Under the pieces are notes generated by a model that saw only the letters and a program-made list of their open reading frames with translations, was not told the DNA's origin and did no database searches. From the NCBI GenBank assembly GCA_019565575.1, contig CP067379.1, positions 1,984,001 to 2,048,000 on the forward strand: a stretch of 64,000 nucleotides of DNA, written 5' to 3'. Both the position numbers and the translations under genes were made by a program. Source of the DNA: Flavobacterium covae. GTDB taxonomy: Bacteria; Bacteroidota; Bacteroidia; Flavobacteriales; Flavobacteriaceae. Shown piece after piece: positions 11,631 through 23,552 of this stretch; the stretch's first letter is position 1, and each line of letters opens with the position of its first letter.

Positions 11631-11750
11631 TTTTTCTACAAAAATAAAAAAGAGAGGATAATAATAAGGTAGTAAAAGTCTAAAAAATGAGTATCAACTA
11701 TAAATTAGTATCTCTGTAACTAGAACTACTTGAAGTAAAAATATAAAAAC

Positions 11751-12583
11751 ATAAAAAGAACCAATCAAAGAGACTAACCTATCAATATAAACTATCTCAA
11801 GGTGTAGTTGGTATATTTGGAAATCAGGCAAAATGGCATGATAATAAGGTTGGTAATATATCTTGTGATGTTATTGAACAACTTAAGAAAGAATATCCTC
11901 AATTAACTTTTCGATACAGAAAGAGTGTTAAAAAAGAAGAAATAAATGAAGCTCTAAAAAAAGTAGATAAAGATTTAGGACAAACTCTTTTTGTTTCAAA
12001 ATCAAGTATAAAGCCCGATGGAGGTATAATTGAAGTAAAAGATGATAATAATAATTGGAGGATAATTTTAGTTTCGGAAGCTAAACATCAAGGGAAAGAT
12101 ATAGAGAATATTTTAAGAGGGAAATTAGTAGGAAAATTAAATAATCAAGATATAATGTCTGCTGGGAATGCAATAGAAAGAGCATACAAAAATATATCTG
12201 AAATTAGGAATTTTATGTTATCCGAATCACATTTTCCTTATGTTTTATTTTTGGAAGGTTCAAATTTTCTAACAGAAACGATTTCGATTAAAAGACCAGA
12301 TGAAAGAATTGTAACCTTAGAATATAATTCTGGAAAGTTAAATAGATTAGATAGGTTAACTTCAGCAAATTACGGAATGCTAATTAATACCAATTTATGT
12401 AAAAATAGATTTGTTAAACATAAAGATAAAACAATTATGCTTCAAGCAACTTCAATTTATTCACAAGGCAAAGGAGAAAAATGGAATGCTAAAACAATAT
12501 TTGAAATTATGATCGAGATTTCTAAAACATCTCTTCAAGTTTTAGGTAGCGATTTGTTTAAGCAGATAACGAAAAATAAATAA
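11751..12583 (+). pseudogene. EcoRI-family type II restriction endonuclease, start codon damaged
   Basis: From memory of EcoRI the match is close throughout: KLSQGVVGIFG, EYPQLTFRYRKSVKKEEINE, TLFVSKSSIKPDGGIIEVK, SEAKHQGKDI, NFMLSESHFPYVLFLEGSNF. The catalytic set (Asp of KPDGG, Glu and Lys of EAKHQGK) is kept, so the expected target is GAATTC. No ATG, GTG or TTG opens the frame before an internal Met at 12155. At 11751 the sequence is ATAAAAAGAAC, and restoring one G gives ATG AAA AAG AAC and a protein of exactly 277 residues, the length of EcoRI. As given, the gene cannot be normally translated. A sequencing deletion is an equally possible explanation. The methylase gene follows 12 bases later. 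Confidence 0.88.
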
Positions 12584-12595
12584 GGATATTGACAA

Positions 12596-13602
12596 ATGGC
12601 ACGAAATGCAACAAATAAATTACTTCAACAAGCAAAAAAACAAAAAGCGATGAGTTTTATACTCAGCTTTCAGATATAGAGAGTGAATTACAACATTATA
12701 AAAATCATTTTAGAAATAAAGTTGTTTATTGTAATTGTGATGATCCTAAAATTAGTAATTTTTTTAAGTACTTTGCTTTAAATTTTAAAGAATTAGGACT
12801 TAAAAAATTAATCGCATCTTGCTATAAAGAACAAAAAATAGATTTGTTTAATTCTGATAAAACCGAAAATGGTTTCTTTTATCAATATACCGGAACCAAT
12901 AGCGAAAATAGTATACCGACTTCAAAAGATATTATTTATTTTAACAACGATGGAGATTTTCGTAGTTCAGAAAGTATTGAACTACTCAAACAATCTGACA
13001 TAGTTGTAACAAATCCTCCTTTTTCTTTATTTAGAGAGTTTGTAGCCCAATTAGTTAAATTTAAAAAAGAATTTTTAATAATCGGTAATATTAATGTTAT
13101 AACCTATAAAGAAATATTTAAACTAATCAAGGAAAACAAAGTTTGGTTGGGAATAAATTTAGGAAGAGGTGTTTCAGGTTTTATAGTACCTAAACATTAT
13201 GAGCTTTACGGAACAGAAACTCAAATAGATAGTTTAGGAAATAGAATAGTTTCACCCAATAATTGTTTATGGCTAACAAACCTAGATACATCTAAACGAC
13301 ACGAAGACATTGACCTTATAAAAAAATATTATGGTAACGAATCAGACTACCCTAAATATGACAATTACAATGGAATCAATGTAGATAAAACCCAGAATAT
13401 TCCAATGGACTACGATGGATTTATGGGAGTACCCATAACATTTTTACATAAATTTAATCCAGACCAATTTGAAATAATAAAATTCAGAAAAGGAAATGAC
13501 GAAAAAGATTTGTCAATAAATGGAAAATGTCCATATTTTAGGATCATAATTAGAAATAAAAGAATAAAAAAGAATTACAAAAAACAGAAATTCAGCAAAT
13601 AA
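12596..13602 (+). pseudogene. EcoRI-family adenine-N6 DNA methyltransferase, early frameshift
   Basis: Partner methylase of the preceding nuclease. The start MARNATNKLLQQAKKQK is very like M.EcoRI. The frame is lost at ~12648 within a run of five A. Adding one A gives KKQKSDEFYTQLSD and then the long frame YCNCDDPKISNFFKYFALNF. The catalytic motif IV is TNPPFSLFREF. Also typical are DGDFRSSESIELLKQ, GRGVSGFIVPKHYELYGTE and FLHKFNPDQFEIIKFRKG. Corrected length is 335 residues against 326 for M.EcoRI as I recall it. It would protect GAATTC. If the break is real, the paired REase must also be inactive, which fits its missing start. Confidence 0.88.
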
Positions 13603-16122
<2,520 letters not shown>

Positions 16123-16126
16123 TATA

Positions 16127-16150
16127 GAGCGACCTTCGGGTCGCTTTTTT
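16127..16150 (+). terminator. Intrinsic terminator of icd
   Basis: GAGCGACC-TTCG-GGTCGC followed by six T. The stem has a UUCG-type tetraloop and begins 5 bases after the icd stop codon. Confidence 0.92.
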
Positions 16151-16161
16151 ATATATAAATT

Positions 16162-16622
16162 ATGCCTGTTCGTTGGCATCAGCCTCTTTTCCTGCCAATC
16201 AAAAGAACATATCAAAGTCATTCCAAAGAAGTAATCGTTAAAGAAAAATACAATCCTATTGAACAGGATAGCCCTAATCCATTATTTGACTGTTATGAAG
16301 GTTCTCAATTAGACATGAATATCTGTTCTTCAAAAGAGTTAGCCTAATACGACAGTATATTGAATTTAAAATATAAGCAAACGCTACAGCAACTAAACAT
16401 TCAAATTAAAGAAGAAAAAGAAACCCAAGAAACCTATGCTTTACAACTTAAAAACACTCTAATAGACTCTCAAAAAAATGGATTAACAGGAAAGAATCTA
16501 ATCTGGAAGTTATTGAAAATTATTATGACGATGGTTCTATAAGACCGTTAGGGAAAAGCACCCAAACTATAAACGGTACCAAAGAACGAATCAAATTCCT
16601 TGAACATATTGCTAGTGGATAA
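16162..16622 (+). pseudogene. LprI/DUF1311-like fragment, degraded
   Basis: Read across one stop and one frameshift, the locus gives a lysozyme-inhibitor LprI (DUF1311) pattern: CYEGSQLDMNICSSKELA, then YDSILNLKYKQTLQQL, SQKKWINRKESNLEV and YDDGSIRPLGKS...KERIKFLEHI. The stop TAA at ~16346 stands where the family usually has a Glu codon. The frame slips at ~16480 in a run of seven A (eight needed). The N-terminal 30 residues (MPVRWHQPLFLP) do not look like a normal signal peptide, so the 5' end was probably replaced. Known LprI-type proteins are periplasmic. A decayed acquired gene is the simplest reading. Confidence 0.55.
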
Positions 16623-17027
16623 ATTTAAAAAAGACTTGCTGAGAATATATTCTACGGAACACATTTCACAATTAATCAGTTTAATTTTCAGAAAAAAGCT
16701 CCTTGAAAAGAGGCTAGGCAATCTAAAGTGATCTTAAAAGATATACCTACAAGATTAACTAAATTTAGTGTTAATACTCGATACGTTTCGCCCACGAGCT
16801 GACATCGCTCCCTGATTTTGTAGTCTGGAAACCTTTAAAGAAATTATTGATAATCAAGTTAAGGACAATTAGCGGTTTAAAGAAATTGGAGTTTAAGTCT
16901 AAATTTAATGGTTATTTTATATATTTGGCTTCCAGTCTTAACGAAAGGTTTTGGAACAAAAATTCCCGACTTCTTAAAGCCAGCGGGAGGTTAGCTGTAA
17001 TATTCATCAACACTATAACATAATATT
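16623..17027. other. Non-coding stretch in accessory block, no gene seen
   Basis: No ORF over 60 codons. It includes GC-richer scraps (CGATACGTTTCGCCCACGAG, AAAGCCAGCGGGAGGTTAGC) that look like the palindrome-rich spacers seen elsewhere in the island, but I could not pair them convincingly. A CTTCCAG at ~16930 could be another CTGAAG site with an inserted base, but no reading frame tests it. Confidence 0.4.
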
Positions 17028-18080
17028 ATGAACAAAAACATAATTGTCCTATTATTGATTATTTCAAATAATCTTTTTCACAAAAAATTAATTTTGAGAA
17101 CTTAGGTAATTATCTTAATTATATTGAAAACAACAATTTAGGAACTGGTAGTGTATCAATTTTTAAAGACGGTGAAGAAATATATAATAAAGATTTTGGG
17201 CAGAAAAACATCCCAGATTTGATTTATAATAATACAACTAAATATCAAATTGGTTCAGTGACTAAACTGATTACAGCTACTTTGATATATAAGTTAATTG
17301 AAAAGAAAAAACTAGGAATCAATGATAAGCTATCCGATTTTTATCCTGAAATACCTAATTCAGAAAAAATAACTATTAAAAACCTGTTAGAACATACAAG
17401 TGGATTGGGTAGTTATGTCGTAAAAGAGGGACAAGTATGGGTAACTGAAAAGGTTACCGAAAAAGAAATTTTTAACTTAATAATAAAGCAAGGAGTAAGT
17501 TTCGAGCCAAATGAAAAAGTAGCTTATTCCAATACAGCTTATTATTTATTGACTAAAATTATTGAAAAAAATACAAAAAACCATTTCACAAAGTATTCAC
17601 CCAAGAAATCGCCCAACCGCTTAAACTAAGAAATTTGGTATCCATAAAATCAAATCCAAAAAATGTGTTTAAACCTTATCATTATAAGATGAATAAATGG
17701 CAGGAATTAGAAAAAGAGATAGATTTTTTTAATGTTATTGGTGTGGGTGACATGGCTTCAACACCTAAAGATCTGAATATTTTTATTAATAATTTATTTC
17801 AAAACAAGATTATAAAAAAGAATCTTTAGAGATGATGCTGCCTTCTGGAAATACCGATAGCTGGGGAAGAGGAATTGCAACCTGGATGTTTGATGGGATT
17901 GTGTTTTATGGACACGGAGGAGATACATTAGGCTCACATGCGCTTCTTATATATAATAAAGACGAAAATTTATCAATTGCCTATACCACAAATGGTGAAA
18001 GAATTCGCAAAGAAGAATTTACAAAAGATATTATTTATTCCCTTTACGATAAAGATTTTGATTTTCCAATAATTAAATAA
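17028..18080 (+). pseudogene. Serine beta-lactamase-fold hydrolase (three frameshifts, probably homopolymer errors)
   Basis: Class C beta-lactamase/DD-peptidase-like protein (Beta-lactamase PF00144 type), corrected length 351 residues. The signal peptide begins MNKNIIVLLLIISNNLF. The catalytic SxxK is SVTK in YQIGSVTKLITA, YxN is YSN in EKVAYSNTAYYLL, and the third motif is HGG in FYGHGGDTLGSH. Breaks are at ~17083 (T run), ~17590 (TTCAC for TTCCAC) and ~17818 (A run), each a one-base loss. Active-site residues are all kept, so the protein may be functional. The substrate could be a peptide or an ester; resistance cannot be inferred. A palindrome follows 5 bases after the stop. Confidence 0.75.
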
Positions 18081-18084
18081 AAAA

Positions 18085-18195
18085 TACTAAAGCCAACATC
18101 TAAGGTTTCGTTGGGCATCAAAGAGCCAACAATGAAATCCTTGCTAAAGAGAACCTATTATGTGTCGTCTACTATGGAGAGATTAATAGGTAATT
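18085..18195 (+). repeat. attC-like imperfect palindrome after the beta-lactamase-fold gene
   Basis: Contains GCCAACATCTAAGGTTTCGT, then TGGGC and later AGAGCCAACAATGAAATCC. The same words occur in inverse orientation at 43862-43905 and 46805-46843, also directly at the 3' ends of genes. It is one member of the recurrent cassette-boundary family described in the findings. Confidence 0.5.
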
Positions 18196-18354
18196 GACGG
18201 TTTTTTTGAAATTTATTTTTAAGAATTTATGAGTATTTTTTGTCGCTCTTGAACATGAAAATACATTGTCCACAAAATTAACTTTTACAGAAATTAGAGT
18301 TTTGGCTATCCTCAGGATACCAATCCAGTGAACCTCTTTTGTCAAAAACTGCTA

Positions 18355-18965
18355 GGGTATGCAAATTTCCATTTTTGCAATAGGAATATTTAGGCACTAC
18401 TTTTGATTTAGGATTTTTTTGTATTAGCTCTACTTGTAATTTTGTCTGTTAAGCAGGTAAATTATTGCTTTTTATAGTATTCCTCAAAAAGCATAATGCC
18501 TTATTTTGACAAAGTTTTGGGGTAGTATATGCCATACAAATTTCTTTGTGAACTCCTCTAAGGAAAGTATCATTTGTTTTTTAATACCTTCTGCCTTGTA
18601 ACCCTTGAAACTAAAAGTTACTTTTTTTGAATTTACCTCTTGGAGTTCGGTGGTTACTAATGGCTATTTTATGAGTATATCTCCCTAAATATTCCACTAC
18701 CGACTTGGGAATAAAAAAAAATAATCATGAAGTTGGTTAGGTTCTAACTCCGTTGGGATCTTAGCAAAATAGAGTGCTGTAGCTGCCACGTGCCGAGCAT
18801 AATTGCTGAAAGTACTTTGACTTCTGTCGAGTATAGAAATGCTACGCTCAAAACGATAAATAAGTTCGCTAAAGCCTTCTACCTCTCGTTTGGCTTGATT
18901 GAGGATTTTGTTTTCTCTTAAATCATCAGGGGGCTTTTTTTGTAACCATAATAAATAATTAAGTT
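18355..18965 (-). mobile_element. Decayed IS91-type element: integrase-like and Y2-transposase fragments
   Basis: On the minus strand, from 18965 downward, a frame reads LRENKILNQAKREVEGFSEL...YARHVAATALYFAKIPTELE, resembling the N-terminal SAM-like domain of the tyrosine integrase carried by Bacteroidetes IS91-like elements. It then passes through frameshifts into VVEYLGRYTHKIAISNH, EEFTKKFVWHILPQNFVKIR and HYAFLRNT, the signature of IS91 transposases. Large parts are missing, several stops interrupt it, and no ends are recognised. Bases 18374-18653 are repeated almost exactly at 24146-24432. Confidence 0.7.
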
Positions 18966-19186
18966 ATCTTTGAAAGATAATCAAAATACGCTATGCAACT
19001 ACCGAAGGTTTAGTTCAACACGGGTTTGGCAAAAGTGGCGGTTCAGTGCTAAATTGCTGTAACTTGACCAATCTTTCATCCCAAAAAGTTTCAAAACAAT
19101 CTATTTTACACACCTTCTTTTTGATACTCATAGTCCGTGGACTTATTTGCATCTATTTTCGGAAATTTGTACCCAAATAAAAGGGA

Positions 19187-19426
19187 ATGGCTACAACATA
19201 TTCTAAAGATGAAAAAGCCTATTTAGAACGAATAGGAAACCAAATGCGGGAGCTTCGTACCGAAGCCAACTTATCTCAAGAAAAATTGGCTCTTGAATGC
19301 GAGCTTGACAGAACATATATCGGTTCTGTTGAAAGAGGCGAAAGGAATATCTCCGTCATCAATCTACGAAAAATCGCAAAAGCCTTAAAAACAAAAGTTC
19401 CTGTTTTATTAAATATTGAAGAATGA
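19187..19426 (+). CDS. XRE-family controller protein of the restriction system
   Basis: A 79-residue Cro/C1-type helix-turn-helix protein. The HTH is in LSQEKLALECELDRTYIGSVERGERNISV, and it ends LKTKVPVLLNIEE. The size, and the 4-base overlap (ATGA) with the next start at 19423, are typical of restriction-modification controller (C) proteins. Those bind operator boxes upstream of their own gene, activating or repressing it and delaying the nuclease relative to the methylase. I did not find clear paired C-boxes in 19120-19186, so the binding site is not assigned. Confidence 0.85.
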   Translation: MATTYSKDEKAYLERIGNQMRELRTEANLSQEKLALECELDRTYIGSVERGERNISVINLRKIAKALKTKVPVLLNIEE

Positions 19427-20542
19427 ATAAAGATTTTAAAATTCCACCAAAGTCAGTTGCAATGCTGACTAAATCAGAAACATTAGCAGAATACTTTTCT
19501 GAATTAGTTGGACAACCATTCATATTAACAGGTAAAACGAGAACAGACGGTTCAAATATTCGTAAACTGATCGCTTCGACTTTAGAAAAACATTTATTAC
19601 CCGAATTAGCCGAACAAGGACAATTTGAAATTGTACCGCCAAAAGCGAAAGGCGTTCCTAAAATTGCTCGTGAATTTATTGACACATATATCGTTACAAG
19701 TGGAACATCATACAATCTGCAAGTTTGGAATAGAATTCCAGCAACGGAAACATTATTGGTAAAATACGAATCGGGCGAAAGTCTGAAATGTACTGATGTC
19801 CGTTTTGTTTTTGTTAGAATTGATACTGAAAACAACAAAATTGCTTCCAGTTATTATTCTTACTCCTCAATACATTGAACAGAAATTTGGCAAGTTTGGT
19901 AAACCTACAATTAAACACCAACTTTTAATTTCGGGTAAAGTAAGAAAAGAAATTTACGAGCGAGAAGATAAAATCCTTTCATTCCCAGATTCCAAAAAAC
20001 TCTCCTATCAAATTCAACACGATTACGAACCTCCAAAATCGGGAATGGTTGAAGAACCGAGTATTCAAAATTTGTTTTCTATTAGTTTATTGAAGAAAAT
20101 GGTTGCTGAAAAACTAATTGGTTTCAAATTAGATGCAGCGGCTACCAAAAACAGAGGACAAGCATTAGAAAAGAAAGTTCTTGAATTGTTAGGCTACGAA
20201 GTAAATGAAAACGACCTTTTGTATGGAGCTTTTCCTGATATTCGGAATCAACTTTTGGAAGTGAAAGTTCAGGATAGTCCAACCGTTGATTTGGGTAAAT
20301 TTTCGCCAGAAAAAGAGGAAATTGTTATTGAGGATTCAAACTTGACAACTTTTGATGTCCGATATTTGATAGCATTGACAAACCCAAAAACAGAAATAAT
20401 CGAGGGAATTATACTTTCGCCAGGCGAGAAATTAGGGGAATTGTTTTCTTATGTCAGTGCAGAAAGTTACAAATGTCAGCGAGCGATAGCAATGTTGTTT
20501 TTTGAAAGTCAAAATGGAAAATCCGTTTTTAATCCAAAGTAA
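19423..20542 (+). CDS. Type II restriction endonuclease, PD-(D/E)XK type (one apparent frameshift)
   Basis: A 372-residue protein after correction. The frame changes at ~19850 where the strand reads GCTTCCAGTT. Removing one C gives KIASVIILTPQYIEQKFG and joins both halves. A likely nuclease core is GAFPDIRNQLLEVKVQD, fitting PD-X(n)-E-X-K. The upstream region RGQALEKKVLELLGYEVNEND also resembles the first helix of such folds. The gene overlaps the controller by 4 bases and is convergent with the methylase (14-base overlap of 3' ends). Family and target sequence are not recognised. Assignment as the restriction subunit rests on context and the PD-EXK motif. Confidence 0.75.
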
Positions 20543-22250
20543 AAACAGGTTCAACTCCAAACGATTTGGCAACAGCAATTTCTAACTGATTTTCCAAATC
20601 AGAAATGACTGTTTTATCGTTAGAATGATTTAACTCTTTGACGATAACAATTATTTCTTTCGCAATTTCTGAATTAAAATCGGGTAACGGGTATTTCTCT
20701 ACATATTGAGTAAAGTATCTTCTTCTGCCCGAATATAATTTGTTGTTAAACACCAAATCGTGGTATTTTGTCATTAGTTTTGAATTGGCAACTCCTTGAA
20801 TCAAGAAAAGTTTTTCGACATCAGATTCTTTTGTTGCTACAATCCAATAGCAATTCCCATTCACAATTTTTCCACCATTATCAAAGTAAAAACGAGGCTT
20901 TAAACTTATGTCAGGAAAAACAAGTTTAGGATATTTCCATTGGTCGGGACGATGCGGAACCCACAATTCAAACCATTGCCGACCAGCATCAATCAGATAT
21001 TTTCTTCCTTTTAATTTTTCTTCGTGTTGTGTGAAATATTTTTTTGCCTTTGGGTATTTTTCAATATTAACCGTTTGCTTTTCCCCATTTACTGAAATGT
21101 GAGGATAAAGGACTTTCAATTCAAAATTATCCGTTGCGTTCCACGGTTCAATGTTTTCTTGTGAAATCAACTCTTTCAAAAGTTCATCTTCGGGTTTTGT
21201 TCCGTTTAATTCTTCCCATTTATCGCTTATGAATACTTTATCCGCAGTCGATTTTATTCCAACTTTTACCTTAAAAAAATCTTCTACCCTGTTTTTTGTA
21301 GCTTTATCAATCTTTGCAATCCATCCCGATTCATTATTTGATAACATTTCCCAACAAGTTGTTGAGCCAATTTTGTATTTTAATGCTCCTGATGATTTTT
21401 TGTAACGTTTTCCGTTTGTAGTTACAAAGTAACCCGAATGATTATTTTTTAAAACATCATAAACGGATTCCACAGAAATTAAATCCCCTTTGTAACCGTT
21501 AAGTTCTTCGTAAATCTTAATAAAATTTGCAGAGGAAGCTGATTTTTGTTTTTTCTTTTTCCCGATAAAGATTGCGGGCAAAACAGCTGCCTCAAACAAT
21601 TTCGTATCGCCTAAGTCTATCAATTCCAAAATCTCATAATTTTCAGACAAATACTTTCTTACGCTTTCGCCACTTTTAGTTGATAGATAACGATTGGAAG
21701 TTATTACACCGAGTAACCCGCCTTCTTTTAAACTTTCGGTCATTGCTATTAGAAACGGATAGTACAAATCAACTCTGCCTTTCAAATTAAATTTTCGGGC
21801 AAGATTTTGAGCTTTTTCAGTTCCTAAAATTTGAGTGCGAACATAAGGCGGATTGGCAATTACAATATCAAATGAATTATTAACAGAAGATGTACATTCA
21901 TCAAATAATGACGGAGTATTTTGTGCACTCGACATATCAACAGATAGTAAAAAATCTTCGTGAACTAAATCAGATTTATCCTTTCCAAAACTAAATAAAC
22001 GGTCTTTGGCAAAACTCAAATATTGCTCATTAGCATCATAACCAGTTAGCGAAAAATCAAATGCTTTTTCATTCAGGACTTCGCCCATTGCAATCAATAA
22101 TTCCCCTTCTCCACAAGCAGGGTCAAGAACACGGTTATTTTTTGGTTGAGCATACGACGCAATTCTTTCAGCCAAAAAAACTGCAAGTTCTTTCGGTGTA
22201 AAGGTCGCTCCAGTATTTTTTATTTGCTCTTTGGTTATCATCTTCGACAA
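20529..22250 (-). CDS. N6-adenine DNA methyltransferase of the type II system
   Basis: A 573-residue gamma-type adenine methylase with an N-terminal catalytic domain and a C-terminal target-recognition region. It starts with the typical KNTGATFTPKELAVFLAERI. Motif I is VLDPACGEGELLIAMGE, motif IV is FDIVIANPPYVRTQILG (NPPY), and KGRVDLYYPFLIAMTESLKEGGLLGVITSNRYL follows. The C-terminal half (WFELWVPHRPDQWKYPKLVFPDIS, GNCYWIVATKES) is like the recognition domains of M.TaqI/TaqI-like and Eco57I-like enzymes. It is encoded convergently to the REase. It would methylate the A of the host's own recognition site. An alternative start at 22241 (MITKEQ) is possible. Confidence 0.9.
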   Translation of the reverse strand: MSKMITKEQIKNTGATFTPKELAVFLAERIASYAQPKNNRVLDPACGEGELLIAMGEVLNEKAFDFSLTGYDANEQYLSFAKDRLFSFGKDKSDLVHEDFLLSVDMSSAQNTPSLFDECTSSVNNSFDIVIANPPYVRTQILGTEKAQNLARKFNLKGRVDLYYPFLIAMTESLKEGGLLGVITSNRYLSTKSGESVRKYLSENYEILELIDLGDTKLFEAAVLPAIFIGKKKKQKSASSANFIKIYEELNGYKGDLISVESVYDVLKNNHSGYFVTTNGKRYKKSSGALKYKIGSTTCWEMLSNNESGWIAKIDKATKNRVEDFFKVKVGIKSTADKVFISDKWEELNGTKPEDELLKELISQENIEPWNATDNFELKVLYPHISVNGEKQTVNIEKYPKAKKYFTQHEEKLKGRKYLIDAGRQWFELWVPHRPDQWKYPKLVFPDISLKPRFYFDNGGKIVNGNCYWIVATKESDVEKLFLIQGVANSKLMTKYHDLVFNNKLYSGRRRYFTQYVEKYPLPDFNSEIAKEIIVIVKELNHSNDKTVISDLENQLEIAVAKSFGVEPVFTLD

Positions 22251-22535
22251 AGATACTTAAAATCATCAAATCTACAATAAGAAAAGTTAAGATATTTACG
22301 AACAAATATGAAAACCATATAAATTGTACTACTGTAAAAACATAACGAAGACGAAAGCCAAGAACGCCAGCCTGTAACATGGGTTTTGCAAGAGAGCGGG
22401 TTAGGTTGGTAGTAATTGTTGGTCAACGCGACGAAAAACTAGAACTTAAAATATTATTAGAAAATTAAAATTTATAATTATTCTACTTTCTATTGTACAT
22501 TTGTTCTAATAATTTATATTTGTAAAAAAATAAAT
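22251..22535. other. Intergenic between the MTase and the HEPN module
   Basis: Holds a GC-richer patch (ACGCCAGCCTGTAACATGGG followed by TTTTGCAAGAGAGCGGGTTAGG) that resembles half of the attC-like palindromes of the island. No gene is supported; ORFs here are spurious. Confidence 0.4.
22515..22522 (+). promoter_or_regulatory. -7 box (TATATTTG) for the HEPN two-gene module
   Basis: TATATTTG lies 13 bases before the ATG at 22536. A TTG about 19 bases upstream (in TATTGTACA) could serve as the -33 element. Confidence 0.55.
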
Positions 22536-23003
22536 ATGGCAACTGTTGAAAAAATATTAGCGCCTGCGAATTGGGAATTTACTTCTCCAACAGAACGTCT
22601 ATATACTTCTGACCATGTAATTGATGCCTATCTGACAGGAAAGAAGGAGGCATTAGAACAAACAGAAAGACTTATTTTTGACAAATTAAAAAGTAATATT
22701 AATAATTCTGGTTCTCATACAAATGAAATATTAAAATACTTAAAAAAGGAAAAATTCAATCCAATTGGTGCCTATTTGAAAATAAACTCATGGGATGATT
22801 TTTCTATTTTGTTAATTTTACCAGAAAATGAATTTTTAAGCGATAATATTTATTCTGTTTACGATTATCTTACAAAATTAGAGGATAAAGTTAGCTCTGA
22901 ATTTTACAAACTTAACGTAAGTATTTGTGATACTGATGGCGAAGTTGATGATAGTTGTATTAAAGCTGATGGATTCAACCTAAAACACAAGTCTTCAAAA
23001 TAA
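22536..23003 (+). CDS. Uncharacterised protein, partner of a HEPN protein
   Basis: A 155-residue protein of no family I recognise. It begins MATVEKILAPANWEFTSPTE and has a helix rich in charged residues (TGKKEALEQTERLIFDKLKS) and a beta-rich C-terminal half (DDFSILLILPENEFLSD). It has no signal peptide, membrane segment or obvious nucleotidyltransferase GSxxxGxxSDxD motif. It sits 2 bases upstream of a HEPN gene in the same direction, so the two form one unit. By analogy with two-gene HEPN toxin-antitoxin modules it could be the antidote or regulator. That is inference. Confidence 0.65.
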   Translation: MATVEKILAPANWEFTSPTERLYTSDHVIDAYLTGKKEALEQTERLIFDKLKSNINNSGSHTNEILKYLKKEKFNPIGAYLKINSWDDFSILLILPENEFLSDNIYSVYDYLTKLEDKVSSEFYKLNVSICDTDGEVDDSCIKADGFNLKHKSSK

Positions 23004-23005
23004 AT

Positions 23006-23389
23006 ATGAGTAAAGCTCACGCAAAACACAATGAAGATGTATGTGATTTTCTAATTACTGATGGAAAATTCACAGATTGGATTGTAACAACTTCATTTTA
23101 TTCTGCATTGCATTATGTTCAACACGAAATGTTTCCTTTAACAGAAAATGGAACAACTTATCCTCATTTTAATACTTATTATAATTCTGTATTAAAAAGT
23201 AGAAGAATTTCAAAACACGAAGGGACTAAACAGCTTGTAAGAACTCATATTCCAGCTTGTTTTTCTCATTACAGATGGCTTCTAGACTCTTGTATGAATG
23301 CAAGATATTCAAACTATAGAGTTTCTTCAGCGAAAGCTAATTTAGCTAAAACCAATTTAGACGAAATCAAAAAACATCTTAAAAAATAA
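23006..23389 (+). CDS. HEPN-domain protein
   Basis: A 127-residue all-helical protein. It begins MSKAHAKHNEDVCDFLITDG, with DWIVTTSFYSALHYVQHEMF typical of the helix pair of HEPN (higher eukaryote and prokaryote nucleotide-binding) domains. RRISKH at about residue 72 fits the RX4-6H ribonuclease motif of toxin-type HEPN proteins. HEPN proteins often act as RNases in toxin-antitoxin or abortive-infection systems. The gene is 2 bases behind its partner. A cassette-type palindrome begins about 20 bases after the stop. Confidence 0.72.
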   Translation: MSKAHAKHNEDVCDFLITDGKFTDWIVTTSFYSALHYVQHEMFPLTENGTTYPHFNTYYNSVLKSRRISKHEGTKQLVRTHIPACFSHYRWLLDSCMNARYSNYRVSSAKANLAKTNLDEIKKHLKK

Positions 23390-23409
23390 TACGGATTCAT
23401 TGTGTTATT

Positions 23410-23550
23410 ACAATTACTGCCAACAGTGGTTTTGCGAAATTTGGGCTTTAAGGCTTAATTTATTGTCCGTTTTGTATTTGTAAACTTAATCTTAAATTTA
23501 TACTTTTGGGTAAACTAATCCCCAAACTTCGCCAAGCCGTAAACCGTCAG
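23410..23550 (+). repeat. attC-like imperfect palindrome after the HEPN gene
   Basis: CTGCCAACAGTGGTTTTGCG followed by AAATTTGGG pairs imperfectly with CCCCAAACTTCGCCAAGCC at the far side, with a ~70-base non-paired middle. The layout matches the elements at 49495-49622 and 51365-51515. Its distal end is interrupted by the IS1182-type element starting at 23553. Confidence 0.5.
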
Positions 23551-23552
23551 GC

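Noticed and set aside
16501..16515. A ninth CTGAAG-type insertion in the LprI-like fragment
   Set aside because: There CTG GAA is the proper in-frame codon pair (SNLEV). The break lies upstream in an A run.
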